From Lachnospiraceae bacterium (lineage in GTDB: Bacteria > Bacillota > Clostridia > Lachnospirales > Lachnospiraceae): DNA of 64,000 nt. Under the pieces are notes generated by a model. The model saw only the letters and a list, made by a program, of their open reading frames with translations. It did no database searches and had not been told where the DNA came from. Every line of letters begins with the position of its first letter. The stretch's first letter is position 1. Below are positions 43,780 to 52,013 of this stretch, one piece after another. The position numbers and the translations under genes are program-made. The DNA is taken from contig JAFRSU010000010.1 in the NCBI GenBank assembly GCA_017427415.1, positions 1 to 64,000 of the forward strand, read 5' to 3'.

Positions 43780-44697
43780 ATGGACAAGATACAGGAAAAT
43801 TTACTGGCTGAGATCGCCGGACTGCATGAGATCCCCACAGGTGCTTATAACATAAGAGCCAACGGAGAAGGTGCGGGAAGGCGTTCCACAGAGCATATAG
43901 AGATCACCACCAAGCAGGATAAGCCCGGCATAGATATACATATAGCGGACAACACCGTAAGGGAAAGTGTGCATATACCGGTCATTATAAGTGAAACAGG
44001 ACTTACCGAATCGGTATACAATGATTTCTTTATCGGTAAAAACTGTGATGTTACCATCATAGCGGGCTGCGGTATCCACAACTGCGGTACACAGAAGTCG
44101 GAGCATGACGGAATACATACATTTTTTGTAGGCGAGAATTCTAAGGTAAGATACGTTGAAAAGCATTACGGCGAGGGAGACGGCAATGGCGAGATAGTGC
44201 TCAATCCCCAGACCATCGTGCATTTAGCTGCAGGCAGCTACTTAGAGATGGACACGGTTCAGATAAAGGGCGTTGATTCCACCATCCGTACCACAGTGGC
44301 GGATGTAGCCGATAATGCCACTCTTATCATCTCTGAAAAGATCATGACACACGGAAAGCAGCATGCAGAGACGGACTTTACCGTTGATCTTAACGGTGAG
44401 GGCTCCAGCACCAATGTTATATCGCGTTCCGTAGCAAGAGATGATTCCACTCAGCTGTTTAAGTCCAATATCCGCGGAAACAACAAGTGTGCAGGTCATT
44501 CCGAGTGTGATGCTATCATCATGGACAACGGTCAGGTAGGTGCGGTACCGAAGGTAGAAGCAAATTGCGTGGATGCATCGCTTATTCATGAGGCTGCCAT
44601 AGGAAAGATCGCCGGAGAGCAGATCATCAAGCTTATGTCGTTAGGGCTTACAGAGGAAGAAGCTGAAGAGATGATCGTAAACGGATTCTTAAAATAA
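43780..44697 (+). CDS. SufB/SufD-like Fe-S scaffold protein (short form)
   Basis: 305 aa, shorter than SufB (about 465) or SufD (about 420). Right-handed beta-helix core and family C-terminus: SRSVARDDSTQLFKSNIRG, GHSECDAIIMDN, HEAAIGKIAGEQI, LMSLGLTEEEAEEMIVNGFL. A lone SufC plus one short SufB/D corresponds to the minimal SUF-like (SmsCB-type) arrangement known in anaerobes. Cys in HSECDA and EANCVDA are candidate cluster ligands. Confidence 0.85.
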   Translation: MDKIQENLLAEIAGLHEIPTGAYNIRANGEGAGRRSTEHIEITTKQDKPGIDIHIADNTVRESVHIPVIISETGLTESVYNDFFIGKNCDVTIIAGCGIHNCGTQKSEHDGIHTFFVGENSKVRYVEKHYGEGDGNGEIVLNPQTIVHLAAGSYLEMDTVQIKGVDSTIRTTVADVADNATLIISEKIMTHGKQHAETDFTVDLNGEGSSTNVISRSVARDDSTQLFKSNIRGNNKCAGHSECDAIIMDNGQVGAVPKVEANCVDASLIHEAAIGKIAGEQIIKLMSLGLTEEEAEEMIVNGFLK

Positions 44698-44726
44698 TTG
44701 ACAATTACTTTCATTAGTGATAATAT
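44698..44726 (+). promoter_or_regulatory. Promoter upstream of the hairpin array and tRNA-Leu
   Basis: TTGACA (44698-44703), 17-nt spacer, TAATAT (44721-44726). No closer promoter for tRNA-Leu is evident, so the transcript would carry a leader of about 220 nt. Confidence 0.6.
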
Positions 44727-44740
44727 AGTAAAGGTTTTTA

Positions 44741-44950
44741 GCGTAAGGCGTTACGCAGACTGACTGGATCACGCCAGGCGTCGCGCAGACTGATGGTCAT
44801 CATGCTGTGCATGAAGGAAGAAATCCTCAGCAAATGCTTCGGATTTCCTTTGATTGAATCGCGCCAGGCGTCGCGCGAACTGGTGTAAGTTAAGCTGCAG
44901 GTGACCATCATACTTCGTATGATGGCTGGATCACAACACTTCGTGTTGCG
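44741..44950. repeat. Array of short palindromes between sufB-like gene and tRNA-Leu
   Basis: Seven short palindromes in 210 bases. Three copies of GGCGTyrCGCagACTG lie at 44747-44762, 44777-44792 and 44867-44882. Perfect hairpins: GCGTAA-ggcg-TTACGC (44741-44756), CCATCATAC-ttc-GTATGATGG (near 44905-44925), CAACAC-ttc-GTGTTG (near 44933-44948), and AAATCC pairing with GGATTT around 44820-44847. No open reading frame with a ribosome site is seen. Confidence 0.7.
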
Positions 44951-44956
44951 ATATAT

Positions 44957-45039
44957 GCCGCAATGGCGGAATGGCAGACGCAATGGACTCAAAATCCATC
45001 GCCCTCAAAAGCGTGCGGGTTCAAGTCCCGCTTGCGGCA
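44957..45039 (+). tRNA. tRNA-Leu (anticodon CAA)
   Basis: 83-nt class II tRNA with a long variable arm: acceptor GCCGCAA/TTGCGGC, anticodon stem ATGGA/TCCAT with loop CTCAAAA, T arm GCGGG/CCCGC with TTCAAGT, discriminator A. Confidence 0.95.
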
Positions 45040-45073
45040 TAAAAAAAGGAGTCGTGTTTGACTCTTTTTTTTA
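45040..45073 (+). terminator. tRNA-Leu terminator
   Basis: AAAAAAAGGAGTC and GACTCTTTTTTTT form an A/T-extended stem with a T tract. Confidence 0.75.
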
Positions 45074-45126
45074 TGCTGTAAGCTGATGTTTTCCGATGGA
45101 AAAAAAGACATTTTTTCGTAATATAG

Positions 45127-45155
45127 TTGCATATCGTGAGTATATATGATAATAT
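45127..45155 (+). promoter_or_regulatory. Promoter of the atypical response-regulator gene
   Basis: TTGCAT (45127-45132), 17-nt spacer, TAATAT (45150-45155). Confidence 0.55.
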
Positions 45156-45208
45156 AACTATATATGGTATCTCGTAAAATCAAAACATTTTAGGAAATGG
45201 GGATTATT

Positions 45209-46114
45209 ATGACAAAGTGGATTGCTGTAGCAGATGATGACATTACTACACTTAAAGTTGCAGGACGTATCCTTAACAACAACAACCTGCGTATGAGCGG
45301 CATGAATTCAGGTATGGCTCTTTTAAGCTTTTTAAGGGATAACAGACCCGATCTTATCCTTCTTGAAGCCGATATGATCGGCATGAGCGGTGCTGATACC
45401 TTAAAGCTTGTAAGGGAACAGGAGAAGAAGAACCAGACAAAGCCCATACCTGTTATCTTCCTTAAGTCACAGGATGATACCGAGTCGGAAGATATCACTT
45501 CCGGGTTAGGCGTAGCTGCTTATATCCAGAAGCCTATCACACCCGATGCTCTTTTAGAAGTGATCGGAAAGGTGATCAATATCAAGGACTGTGCAGCTGA
45601 ATGCAAGTCCGGGGATCAGAAGGCAGACCAGCCTATCGATCATACCGGTGTTGAGGTAGATGAGGCAGACGATCTTGAGCATTTCAACAGAAAGCTGAAG
45701 GAAAAAGAAGATCCCAATACGGCTCTGTTTGTTGACAGCAAGGCATTTTCATATATCTATCGTTTCTTTGCAAGATATATCGCAACCTACAAAGCACATG
45801 CGTGCAAGGTATTATTTACGTTTTCCGAGTTCAAGGAGACAGACGGATTAGAGAAGGATTTCTCGGGCATGATGGATGACTTCGGAGATATCTTGAAGAA
45901 CATCTTAAGAAAGAGCGATGTAGTGGTAAAGAGTAAGTCCAACCAGTTCCTTATCCTTCTTCCTGAAGTAGACGAGGAGCATCTTGACAACGTTCTTGAC
46001 AGAATAGAGCAGGGTTGGAACGAGTACAGGTATTCAGACTATGTAGCCATCATCTATGAGAGAGAGACGGTAGCCGGAGAAGAAAGCGGTCTGGATGAAA
46101 GAAAAGCAAATTAA
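45209..46114 (+). CDS. Receiver domain with Glu at the phospho-site fused to a degenerate GGDEF domain
   Basis: 301 aa from ATG 45209 (GGAAATGGGG upstream). Receiver in residues 1-125: acidic pocket DDD (9-11) and Lys108 (YIQKPI) are kept, but the phospho-accepting Asp is Glu53 (DLILLEADMIGMSG) and the switch Thr is replaced by Lys86. After a linker, residues about 175-295 look like a GGDEF fold whose signature has become KSNQF, five residues after an intact RxxD (RKSD). It cannot act as a normal diguanylate cyclase. A constitutively active-like c-di-GMP receptor is a reasonable inference. Confidence 0.75.
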   Translation: MTKWIAVADDDITTLKVAGRILNNNNLRMSGMNSGMALLSFLRDNRPDLILLEADMIGMSGADTLKLVREQEKKNQTKPIPVIFLKSQDDTESEDITSGLGVAAYIQKPITPDALLEVIGKVINIKDCAAECKSGDQKADQPIDHTGVEVDEADDLEHFNRKLKEKEDPNTALFVDSKAFSYIYRFFARYIATYKAHACKVLFTFSEFKETDGLEKDFSGMMDDFGDILKNILRKSDVVVKSKSNQFLILLPEVDEEHLDNVLDRIEQGWNEYRYSDYVAIIYERETVAGEESGLDERKAN

Positions 46115-46122
46115 AAAACTGC

Positions 46123-46151
46123 TTGCATTATTTTTTCCTATGTGTTATAAT
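46123..46151 (+). promoter_or_regulatory. Promoter of secG
   Basis: TTGCAT (46123-46128), 17-nt spacer, TATAAT (46146-46151). The leader contains a small hairpin GGCTGT-atgag-ACAGCC (46164-46180). Confidence 0.75.
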
Positions 46152-46236
46152 GCCATTTCGTGAGGCTGTATGAGACAGCCGTTAATGAAGAATGTATCAG
46201 AGAGTTTAATTTGTGATTTTTTTGGAGGAAACGGAT

Positions 46237-46479
46237 TTGAAGACAGCATTAACAATTTTATATCTTATCATATGCATAGCAATCGTTGTTATCGTTATGT
46301 TACAGGATTCTAAGGGACAGGGACTTGCAGCAGCTCTTTCGGGCAACGGAGGAAGCGGAACATACTGGAGCAAGAACAAGGGCCGTTCAAAGGAAGGCAT
46401 GCTCAACAAGCTTACGATAGTTCTTGCAGCTCTCTTTATTATCCTTTCCGTAGTGCTCAGCCTTGACGCACTTCAATAA
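46237..46479 (+). CDS. secG: Preprotein translocase subunit SecG
   Basis: 80 aa from TTG 46237, with GGAGG eight bases upstream. Two transmembrane helices flank the conserved MLQDSKGQGLAAALSG loop, typical of SecG. It is an accessory subunit of the SecYEG channel. It is often located just upstream of rnr and smpB in Firmicutes, as here. Confidence 0.95.
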   Translation: MKTALTILYLIICIAIVVIVMLQDSKGQGLAAALSGNGGSGTYWSKNKGRSKEGMLNKLTIVLAALFIILSVVLSLDALQ

Positions 46480-46490
46480 TGATTGAACAT

Positions 46491-46522
46491 AAAGCATGTG
46501 GTAAGTACCGCATGCTTTTTTT
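46491..46522 (+). terminator. secG terminator
   Basis: AAGCATG-t-GGTA pairs with TACC-g-CATGCTT, followed by T7. Confidence 0.85.
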
Positions 46523-46527
46523 ATTTC

Positions 46528-46556
46528 TTGATAAATTGAAGGATACATAGTATAAT
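46528..46556 (+). promoter_or_regulatory. Promoter of rnr-smpB
   Basis: TTGATA (46528-46533), 17-nt spacer, TATAAT (46551-46556). Confidence 0.75.
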
Positions 46557-46598
46557 TAACGTATATTAAGGGGTTACAATATAACAGGGGTGAAGTAC

Positions 46599-48860
46599 AT
46601 GGATATACAGGAATTAGAGGAGAAGAAAGAACGGATATATTCCTTTATACAAAGTGAAGAATATGTTCCGATGAAGCTGAAGGAACTCGCAAGCCTGCTT
46701 CAGGTTCCGAGACCTGAAAAGGAAGAGTTTAAGGAAGTGATAGATAAGCTTATATCGGAAGGCAAGGTACTGTATGATGCCAAGAGCCGCATCAGGGCGG
46801 CAGGAGCCGATATGGCCTCAGGGTATTTTATGGGTACCGCAAAAGGCTTCGGTTTTGTACGTATAGAGGGTGAGGATGAGGATATCTTTATCCCGCCCGA
46901 TAAGACCGGAAGCGCACATGATAAGGATAAGGTGCTCATATCCATCTTGAACGAGCCCTCAAGGGGAAGAAGCCGTGAGGGTGAGGTTGTAAGCATATTG
47001 GAGAGGGCCAACGACAGGATCACAGGTACTTTCCAGCGTACCAAGACCTATGGCTTCGTGATACCGGACAACAGGAAATTCGGAGCGGATATATTTATAC
47101 CCCACGGATTTACCAAGGGAGCCGTAACGGGACATAAGGTAGTGGTCGAGATGACGGATTTCGGAGGTCCGGATAAAAATCCCGAAGGACATGTAACGGA
47201 GATCATAGGCCATATCGACGATCCCGGGACTGATATCATATCGGTCATCAGGGCATTCGGAATACCGCTTGAATTCCCCGAGGGTGTGATCAACGAGCTG
47301 AAGACCGTCCCGTCTGAAGTGGCTGAGGAGGAAAAGACCGGAAGGCTTGACCTGCGTGATGAAAAAACCATCACCATCGACAGCGAATCTGCAAAAGACC
47401 TTGACGATGCGATCACCATCTCGAAAAAAGACGGAATGTATACACTCGGAGTACATATAGCGGATGTATCCCAATATGTACGCGAGAATTCGCCCCTTGA
47501 TAAAGAGGCATTAAAGCGCGGAACAAGCAATTATCTGATAGACAGTGTTATCCCCATGCTCCCTCATGAGCTTTCAAACGGCATATGTTCGCTCAATCAG
47601 GGAGCAGACCGCCTGGCCATGAGCTGTATAATGGATATCACTCCCAAAGGAGAGATAAAGGGACACCGTATAGCAGAAACTCTTATCAATGTTGACAGAC
47701 GTATGACATATACCAATGTTCAGAGGGTAAATGACGCTATAGCTCAGTATGACGGTACCAAGGAGGAGCTTTTCCGTAAGCTGACCGTTGACAAGGCCGA
47801 TGTAAGGAGTCTTAAGTTTAAAGAAGAGCTTCCGGAAGAGATACTTGATACACTTGATGAATACAGGGATTTTGCGGAGATGTTCGATCTGTGCCTGGAA
47901 CTCAGCGAGATATTAAGGGAGAGAAGGCATAAGAGAGGCTCCATCGATTTTGATATCCCCGAGTGCGAGATCATAGTGGACGAGAAGGGCAAGCCTATCG
48001 AGATCAAGCCGTATGACCGCAACAGGGCTACCAAGATCATAGAGGATTTCATGCTTGTTGCAAATGAGACCGTGGCAGAGGATTATTTCTGGCAGGAGCT
48101 TCCGTTTGTATACCGTACACATGATACTCCCGATCCGGAAAAGATCACCAAGCTTGGCATATTTATCAATAACTTCGGATATACTATCAAGATGGGTACC
48201 GAGGATATACATCCCAAGGAGCTCCAGAAGTTATTGGAGAAGATAGAAGGCACGGATGAGGAAGCACTCATCAGCAGGCTGACCTTAAGATCCATGAAGC
48301 AGGCAAAGTACACGACCACCTGTGACGGACACTTCGGTCTTGCATCAAAGTATTATTGCCATTTCACTTCTCCGATCAGACGTTATCCCGACCTGCAGAT
48401 ACACAGGATCATAAAGGAAAACCTAAGAGGAAAGCTTGGAGAAAAACGTATCAGCCATTATTCGAAGATACTTAATGATGTGGCATTCATGTCCAGTAAG
48501 TGCGAAAGACGCGCTGATGAAGCCGAGCGTGAGGTTCAGAAGCTTAAAAAGATCGAGTTCATGGAGCCGCATATAGGAGAGACGTTTGACGGCGTTATCT
48601 CCGGCATATCATCCATGGGCATATATATAGAACTTCCCAATACCGTAGAAGGTATGGTGAAGATCGACGAGTTTAAGGATGATTATTATTTCTTTGATGA
48701 GGAGCATTATCAGCTTATCGGCAAAAATCAAAAAAAATGCTATAAGCTCGGACAGAGGGTTAAGGTAAGACTCGAAGAAGCCGATAAATTAATGCGGAGC
48801 ATCATATTTACGATCGTAGACGAAGAAGAGGAAGAAGATCCTTCGCCTAGCGCAGAATAA
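46599..48860 (+). CDS. rnr: Ribonuclease R
   Basis: 753 aa from ATG 46599 (AGGGGTG upstream). N-terminal winged helix, two cold-shock domains (GFGFVRIEGEDEDIFIPP and TYGFVIPDNRKFGADIFIP), RNB catalytic domain with DSESAKDLDDAITI and HIADVSQYV, then an S1 domain (GETFDGVISGISSMGIYIEL). It lacks the long Lys-rich tail of E. coli RNase R. A 3'-5' exonuclease that degrades structured and tmRNA-tagged messages, consistent with its place before smpB and ssrA. Confidence 0.97.
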   Translation: MDIQELEEKKERIYSFIQSEEYVPMKLKELASLLQVPRPEKEEFKEVIDKLISEGKVLYDAKSRIRAAGADMASGYFMGTAKGFGFVRIEGEDEDIFIPPDKTGSAHDKDKVLISILNEPSRGRSREGEVVSILERANDRITGTFQRTKTYGFVIPDNRKFGADIFIPHGFTKGAVTGHKVVVEMTDFGGPDKNPEGHVTEIIGHIDDPGTDIISVIRAFGIPLEFPEGVINELKTVPSEVAEEEKTGRLDLRDEKTITIDSESAKDLDDAITISKKDGMYTLGVHIADVSQYVRENSPLDKEALKRGTSNYLIDSVIPMLPHELSNGICSLNQGADRLAMSCIMDITPKGEIKGHRIAETLINVDRRMTYTNVQRVNDAIAQYDGTKEELFRKLTVDKADVRSLKFKEELPEEILDTLDEYRDFAEMFDLCLELSEILRERRHKRGSIDFDIPECEIIVDEKGKPIEIKPYDRNRATKIIEDFMLVANETVAEDYFWQELPFVYRTHDTPDPEKITKLGIFINNFGYTIKMGTEDIHPKELQKLLEKIEGTDEEALISRLTLRSMKQAKYTTTCDGHFGLASKYYCHFTSPIRRYPDLQIHRIIKENLRGKLGEKRISHYSKILNDVAFMSSKCERRADEAEREVQKLKKIEFMEPHIGETFDGVISGISSMGIYIELPNTVEGMVKIDEFKDDYYFFDEEHYQLIGKNQKKCYKLGQRVKVRLEEADKLMRSIIFTIVDEEEEEDPSPSAE

Positions 48861-48887
48861 TGAATTAACGGAAAGGAGGGGAAAGGC

Positions 48888-49358
48888 TTGGCAAAGGAAA
48901 AGCCCAGAAAGCTTATAGCTAACAACAAAAAGGCATACTTTGATTATTTTATAGAAGAAAAATATGAAGCCGGCATTTCCCTTCACGGTACGGAAGTAAA
49001 GTCCATGCGCATGGGTAAATGCAGTATCAAGGAATCCTACATCAAGATCGATAACGGAGAAGTATTCATATACGGTATGCATGTAAGTCCCTATGAAAAA
49101 GGAAACATCTTCAATAAGGACCCCTTACGTACCAGAAAACTGCTTTTGCACCGCGCAGAGATACGTAAGCTTGATGCCGGGGTAAAGATAAAAGGATATA
49201 CGATAGTTCCTCTTGAAGTATATCTCGACCACGGCCTTGTAAAAGTCCTTATAGGTCTTGCTCGCGGTAAGAAATTGTATGACAAGCGTGAGACCATAGC
49301 CGAAAAGGACAGGAAGAGAGAAGAGGAAAAAGATTTTAAGGCTAAAAATGCGTACTAA
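48888..49358 (+). CDS. smpB: SsrA-binding protein
   Basis: 156 aa from TTG 48888; AAAGGAGGGG lies eight bases before it. SmpB core: [49 protein letters not shown] and the C-terminal [18 protein letters not shown] tail that enters the decoding centre. Delivers tmRNA to stalled ribosomes. Its stop codon lies in the loop of a hairpin just before ssrA. Confidence 0.97.
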   Translation: MAKEKPRKLIANNKKAYFDYFIEEKYEAGISLHGTEVKSMRMGKCSIKESYIKIDNGEVFIYGMHVSPYEKGNIFNKDPLRTRKLLLHRAEIRKLDAGVKIKGYTIVPLEVYLDHGLVKVLIGLARGKKLYDKRETIAEKDRKREEEKDFKAKNAY

Positions 49359-49372
49359 CGCGTTTTTATAAA
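49344..49372 (+). promoter_or_regulatory. smpB-end hairpin overlapping the ssrA -10 box
   Basis: AAAAATGCGT (49344-49353) pairs with ACGCGTTTTT (49358-49367). The T tract runs into TATAAA (49367-49372), placed seven bases before the mature 5' end of tmRNA. No good -35 is seen 17 nt upstream, so ssrA may be made by read-through and processing, by this weak promoter, or both. Confidence 0.5.
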
Positions 49373-49379
49373 TGTACCC

Positions 49380-49768
49380 GGGCCAGTACTGGTTTCGACG
49401 GGGGTTTTGAAGCTTTGGAAGCCATCGGTGAGAGTCTGGACTCACCTTAATAAACGGATAACTAAATATAAACGCTGATAATAACGAATTAGCATTTGCT
49501 GCCTAACGTGCAGCACGTCGGACCTGCGTAGCCCACTGCGCAGGAGGAGAAGCCGTGAGGTCCCGCAGGGGTTTTCCTCTGTAACCGGCGTCATCCAGGT
49601 GGGGAACTCTTTCGGCAAAGCTTTGAGCCGGAAGTAGAAATATGAAGCTACCGAAACGGTGAGCCTGTCTGTGGGCGCATCGCAGAGGGAATAACAAAAT
49701 ACAGACTGTGATGGAAGAAACCGGGGTGAATAGGCTTTCGGACAGGGGTTCGACTCCCCTCTGGTCCA
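49380..49768 (+). ncRNA. ssrA: Transfer-messenger RNA (tmRNA)
   Basis: 389 nt. Acceptor arms GGGCCAG (49380-49386) and CTGGTCC (49761-49767) with discriminator A, T arm GACAGGGGTTCGACTCCCCT. The 5' GGTTTCGACGGGG is typical. The tag reading frame at 49474-49506 encodes ADNNELAFAA then stop; with the charged Ala the tag is AADNNELAFAA. Downstream sequence holds the pseudoknots. It rescues stalled ribosomes with SmpB. Confidence 0.97.
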
Positions 49769-49772
49769 TATT

Positions 49773-49811
49773 AAAGATATATAGCGGGTAATACTGCCAT
49801 ATATCTTTTTT
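49773..49811 (+). terminator. ssrA terminator
   Basis: AAAGATATAT (49773-49782) pairs with ATATATCTTT (49799-49808), extended by T. Confidence 0.85.
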
Positions 49812-49915
49812 ATTTATGAATTTTGTGTGTATTGTGCATATAAACGTTGACATATGAAGCTATTTTAAATACAATTATATATGGAATAATATTTGAAAAA
49901 TTCCGGGAGATAAAA

Positions 49916-50614
49916 ATGTTCAGAGTAAATGGAAAGCTTATCCGGATGATATGCCTGCTCATGATATTATGTATGGCAGCAGCATTTACCGGATGTTCGG
50001 ATAATAAGGGCGATACCCCGGTGCAGTTTACCGGCGGAAAGCAATGCCGTCTGGCGAGGATCAATTTTAAGGACTACGGGTCAGTATCGTTCAGGCTCTA
50101 TAAGGACGAGGAGCCGGAGCTGGTCGAAAAATTCATAGAAGCCTGTAAAAACGGGGTTTTTGACGGGATGACCCTTCAAAACGTAATAGAGGATTATGTG
50201 CTTATAGCGGGTTGCAATCCGGCAGATCCTGCTTATAATGCAAAGTATGAGCACAAAGGAAAACTGTACCCGTATAAAGGTGCTCTATGTGCATCGGGAT
50301 CCGGTGCGGACACTCGTAATGCATCGGCATTCCAGATAATAGGACTGCCGTCGGATGAACTGAAAAACATGGAAGAGCTTATAGAGCATGAAGGATACAC
50401 TTTCTCGGACTATATCAAGTTCGGATATGAGACGGAGCTTACGCGTGAAGAGCTGGATCTGTTCATGGAGTACGGAGGTGCTCCGTGGCTTACGGGACAT
50501 GCGGCCGTATTCGGACAGGCATATGAAGGACTTGATATTTTGGAAAAGGTAATGGCCTCATACAGTGAAGATGAGGGTGCAGATATCATAATTGAAAGTA
50601 TTGAAACTGATTGA
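49916..50614 (+). CDS. Lipoprotein of cyclophilin (peptidyl-prolyl isomerase) family
   Basis: 232 aa from ATG 49916 (GGGAG upstream). Lipoprotein signal with FTGC lipobox (Cys27), then a cyclophilin domain: ARINFKDYGSVSFRLYKDEEPELVEKF, FDGMTLQNVIEDYVLIAGC, and WLTGHAAVFGQAYEGLDILEKV. The position of the catalytic Arg of cyclophilins (usually F-x-R-V-I) is Asn, and the following Gln is lost, so isomerase activity may be weak or absent. It acts at the outer face of the membrane. It begins a cluster of envelope and signalling genes. Confidence 0.82.
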   Translation: MFRVNGKLIRMICLLMILCMAAAFTGCSDNKGDTPVQFTGGKQCRLARINFKDYGSVSFRLYKDEEPELVEKFIEACKNGVFDGMTLQNVIEDYVLIAGCNPADPAYNAKYEHKGKLYPYKGALCASGSGADTRNASAFQIIGLPSDELKNMEELIEHEGYTFSDYIKFGYETELTREELDLFMEYGGAPWLTGHAAVFGQAYEGLDILEKVMASYSEDEGADIIIESIETD

Positions 50615-50639
50615 CGGTATTTTTAAGGGGTGATAAGGA

Positions 50640-51368
50640 ATGTGGGAAGGATTGAAAATAGGCGGTTTCCAATTCGATGACTCAATGGAATATGCGTTGG
50701 CAAAAAAAGAATCGGATATCATCGGTTATATCACGGAGAGAATGAACGTAAACGATCCGCAGGTAGCCCTGATAGTCTATTATAAGCTGCTCGAGAGGCA
50801 GGATATGAAGACAGTGGTCGGACTCTCGTTCTTAAAGCAGCTGAGGGATTACTGCGTAGAGAGCGGAGTGGCAGACGATTCTCAGATAAAGATGATACCG
50901 ATCAGGGTCGAAAACGGAGCAAAAGGGAAACTGTCCTCATACGGCGACGAGGAAGCGTTAGAGACCGATGCTGCCATCGAGACAGGAGAAGAAGCGGTAA
51001 AAAGCGGATTTGAAAAGCTTGACAACAAGATCTCGGAAGAGTTTTCCGCAGAAGAAAAACAGTTAAAGCGGGATATCCAGACTCACGTAGACCGCGAAAA
51101 AAAGCTTAAATCCGTAGCCGATCACTATAAGAATAAATTAAAAAAATGCTATTATGTCATTTCCGCACTTGCCATAGTCATAGTGATATTGTTTGTCATG
51201 GCCATCACAAGCGGCAATACACCGTTCAGTGACGCGGAAAAGGATCTGCAGGACAGGTATGCCGGCTGGGCTGAGGAGCTTTCAGCCAGGGAAGAAGCGA
51301 TAAAATATAGGGAAGAACAGATAAACGGAGGGATGGAAAGTGGATACGATCAAAGTTCTGATAGCTGA
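50640..51368 (+). CDS. Single-span membrane protein of unknown function upstream of a two-component pair
   Basis: 242 aa. Residues 1-100 are probably a globular cytoplasmic domain (FDDSMEYALAKKESDIIGYI, KLLERQDMKTVVGLSFLKQL). A charged coiled-coil segment follows (about 118-172), then one transmembrane helix (about 173-195) and a short outside tail. I do not recognise a family. Its last 29 bases overlap the response-regulator gene, so it is translationally coupled to it and may modulate the two-component system. Confidence 0.7.
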   Translation: MWEGLKIGGFQFDDSMEYALAKKESDIIGYITERMNVNDPQVALIVYYKLLERQDMKTVVGLSFLKQLRDYCVESGVADDSQIKMIPIRVENGAKGKLSSYGDEEALETDAAIETGEEAVKSGFEKLDNKISEEFSAEEKQLKRDIQTHVDREKKLKSVADHYKNKLKKCYYVISALAIVIVILFVMAITSGNTPFSDAEKDLQDRYAGWAEELSAREEAIKYREEQINGGMESGYDQSSDS

Positions 51369-52011
51369 TGATGAAAGCAGGATGCGTAAGCTGGTAAAGG
51401 ACTTCCTGAACAAAAACGGTATACAGGTTTTGGAAGCCGAAAACGGAGAAGAGGCCTGTGATATCTTCTATAAACAAAAAGATATATCTCTGATCATTCT
51501 GGATGTCATGATGCCTAAGATGGACGGCTGGCAGGTATGCAGGGAGATCAGGAGCAATTCCAATGTTCCCATCATCATGCTTACTGCCCGCGGAGATGAG
51601 AAGGATGAGCTCTTAGGCTTCGAACTCGGCGTGGACGAATATATATCGAAGCCGTTCAGCCCCAAGATACTTGTAGCAAGGATAGATGCCATACTGCGCA
51701 GGACCGGCGGCATGGGCGATGAAACGATAGAGATAGGCGGCATAAAGATGGATAAGCAGGCACATGAAGTATATGTGGACGGTAAGCTTATCGATCTGAG
51801 CCTTAAGGAGTTTGAACTTTTGGAGTATTTTATCTCTAATAAGGGTGTTGCATTATCAAGGGATAAGATACTTAACAATGTGTGGAATTATGATTATTTC
51901 GGAGACGCCAGAACCATTGATACCCATGTTAAAAAACTCCGCAGCAAAATGGGAGAAAAAGGCGATCTGATAAAAACCGTCTGGGGCATGGGATATAAAT
52001 TTGAGGCCTGA
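51340..52011 (+). CDS. OmpR/PhoB-family response regulator
   Basis: 223 aa from GTG 51340 (GGAGGG upstream, inside the preceding gene). Receiver with DDES, phospho-Asp in LDVMMPKMDGW, Thr in MLTARGDEKDE and Lys in ISKPFSP; C-terminal winged helix with LKEFELLEYFI and DTHVKKLRSKM. It partners with the histidine kinase two bases downstream. Confidence 0.95.
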   Translation: MDTIKVLIADDESRMRKLVKDFLNKNGIQVLEAENGEEACDIFYKQKDISLIILDVMMPKMDGWQVCREIRSNSNVPIIMLTARGDEKDELLGFELGVDEYISKPFSPKILVARIDAILRRTGGMGDETIEIGGIKMDKQAHEVYVDGKLIDLSLKEFELLEYFISNKGVALSRDKILNNVWNYDYFGDARTIDTHVKKLRSKMGEKGDLIKTVWGMGYKFEA

Positions 52012-52013
52012 TT

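Noticed and set aside
44741..44950. Considered a CRISPR array
   Set aside because: The three related units are about 16 bp, imperfect and unevenly spaced (14 and 74 bp gaps), and no cas genes are present.
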